From the NCBI GenBank assembly GCA_002746425.1, contig NVXB01000141.1, positions 1 through 5,571 of the forward strand: a stretch of 5,571 nucleotides of DNA, read 5' to 3'. Positions within the stretch are counted from its first letter, which is position 1, and every line of letters starts with the position of its first letter. The DNA comes from Hyphomicrobiales bacterium. GTDB taxonomy: Bacteria; Pseudomonadota; Alphaproteobacteria; Rhizobiales; GCA-2746425. Both the position numbers and the translations under genes were made by a program. The notes beneath the pieces were generated by a model. It worked only from the letters and a program-made list of their open reading frames with translations, did not search any database and was not told where the DNA came from. Positions 5,375 through 5,571 of this stretch are shown here, piece after piece.

Positions 5375-5571
5375 ATGGACCCCGGTGGCGGAAAAATGTT
5401 TCCGCTTCAAAAAAGAATTGGGTGATGGCAGAGGAAGCACCGGCGTCGATCTTGCGTTTCAGCCAGTCGACATCGGCATTGTCATCAGCAGCCATTGGAT
5501 GGCGGTCGGGATAAGCACCGACGCGGATGTTGAAGCTGTTCAGACCAGCGAGCGCCTCGATCAGTTCGCAA
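5373..5571 (-). pseudogene. metF: metF fragment: methylenetetrahydrofolate reductase truncated at its 3' end
   Basis: The frame enters from the right edge and encodes 65 residues before TGA at 5373-5375. It reads RVGAYPDRHPMAADDNADVD, WLKRKIDAGASSAITQFFFE and AETFFRHRGP. This matches the central MetF region (E. coli: VAAYPEVHP ... LKRKVDAGANRAITQFFFD), including the Gln of TQFFF that contacts the folate. Family members then continue for about 100 more residues through PGILPV and FHFYTLNRAE motifs; none of the three frames downstream shows them. The last few codons (RGP) fall at the edge of the REP-like repeat. MetF makes 5-methyltetrahydrofolate for methionine synthase using a flavin-bearing TIM barrel; a protein lacking the last third should not fold normally. 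A perfect hairpin GCGGAAA/TTTCCGC (5388-5405) lies in the coding sequence next to the break. The N-terminal part is outside the window. Identity is near certain; loss of function is a strong inference. Confidence 0.88.

Noticed and set aside
5258..5440. 60-codon minus-strand frame (contains MNLIYDRLRQLDAKIK)
   Set aside because: It is out of frame with MetF at its start and then translates the REP-like repeat; such frames through palindromic repeats are artefacts.

Overview
The window reads as chromosomal DNA of a mid-GC alphaproteobacterium. The order Sphingomonadales is a guess, based on the YheS-type ABC-F protein, the phosphodiester glycosidase family gene and REP-like palindromes beginning CGTCAT. 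No plasmid, phage or transposase gene is visible, and I did not find a CRISPR array, rRNA or tRNA.

Left part (1-980, minus strand): a MarR-family repressor gene is followed by a short-chain dehydrogenase/reductase (SDR) gene that runs off the left edge. Two nearly identical 15-bp inverted repeats (ATACGA-nnn-TCGTAt/c) lie just upstream of marR and exactly inside the predicted -35/-10 spacer of the SDR gene. This suggests a small regulon in which MarR represses itself and the SDR.

Middle (1188-3241, plus strand): a complete ABC-F ATPase of the YheS type. Its start has no evident Shine-Dalgarno sequence, and the preceding 380 bp hold an 11-bp tandem repeat and a tiny overlapping Cys-rich ORF.

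Right middle (3254-4925): three genes for probably exported proteins. A minus-strand pair (a Cys-rich hypothetical protein followed by a NAGPA/DUF2233 phosphodiester glycosidase-like protein) overlaps by ATGA and is probably co-transcribed. It ends tail to tail with the ABC-F gene. Divergent from the pair, across a short intergenic region, is a small secreted four-cysteine protein of unknown function.

Right end (4926-5571): a gene-free stretch made of duplicated REP/MITE-like palindromic repeats. The repeats run directly into the broken 3' end of a metF (5,10-methylenetetrahydrofolate reductase) gene on the minus strand. The MetF reading frame stops soon after the conserved ITQFFFE motif, so roughly the last third of the enzyme is missing.

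Most of the window is ordinary. The points most worth a second look are the truncated metF at the repeat boundary, the compensatory changes in the repeat hairpins, the paired MarR operators and the uncharacterised exported gene pair.
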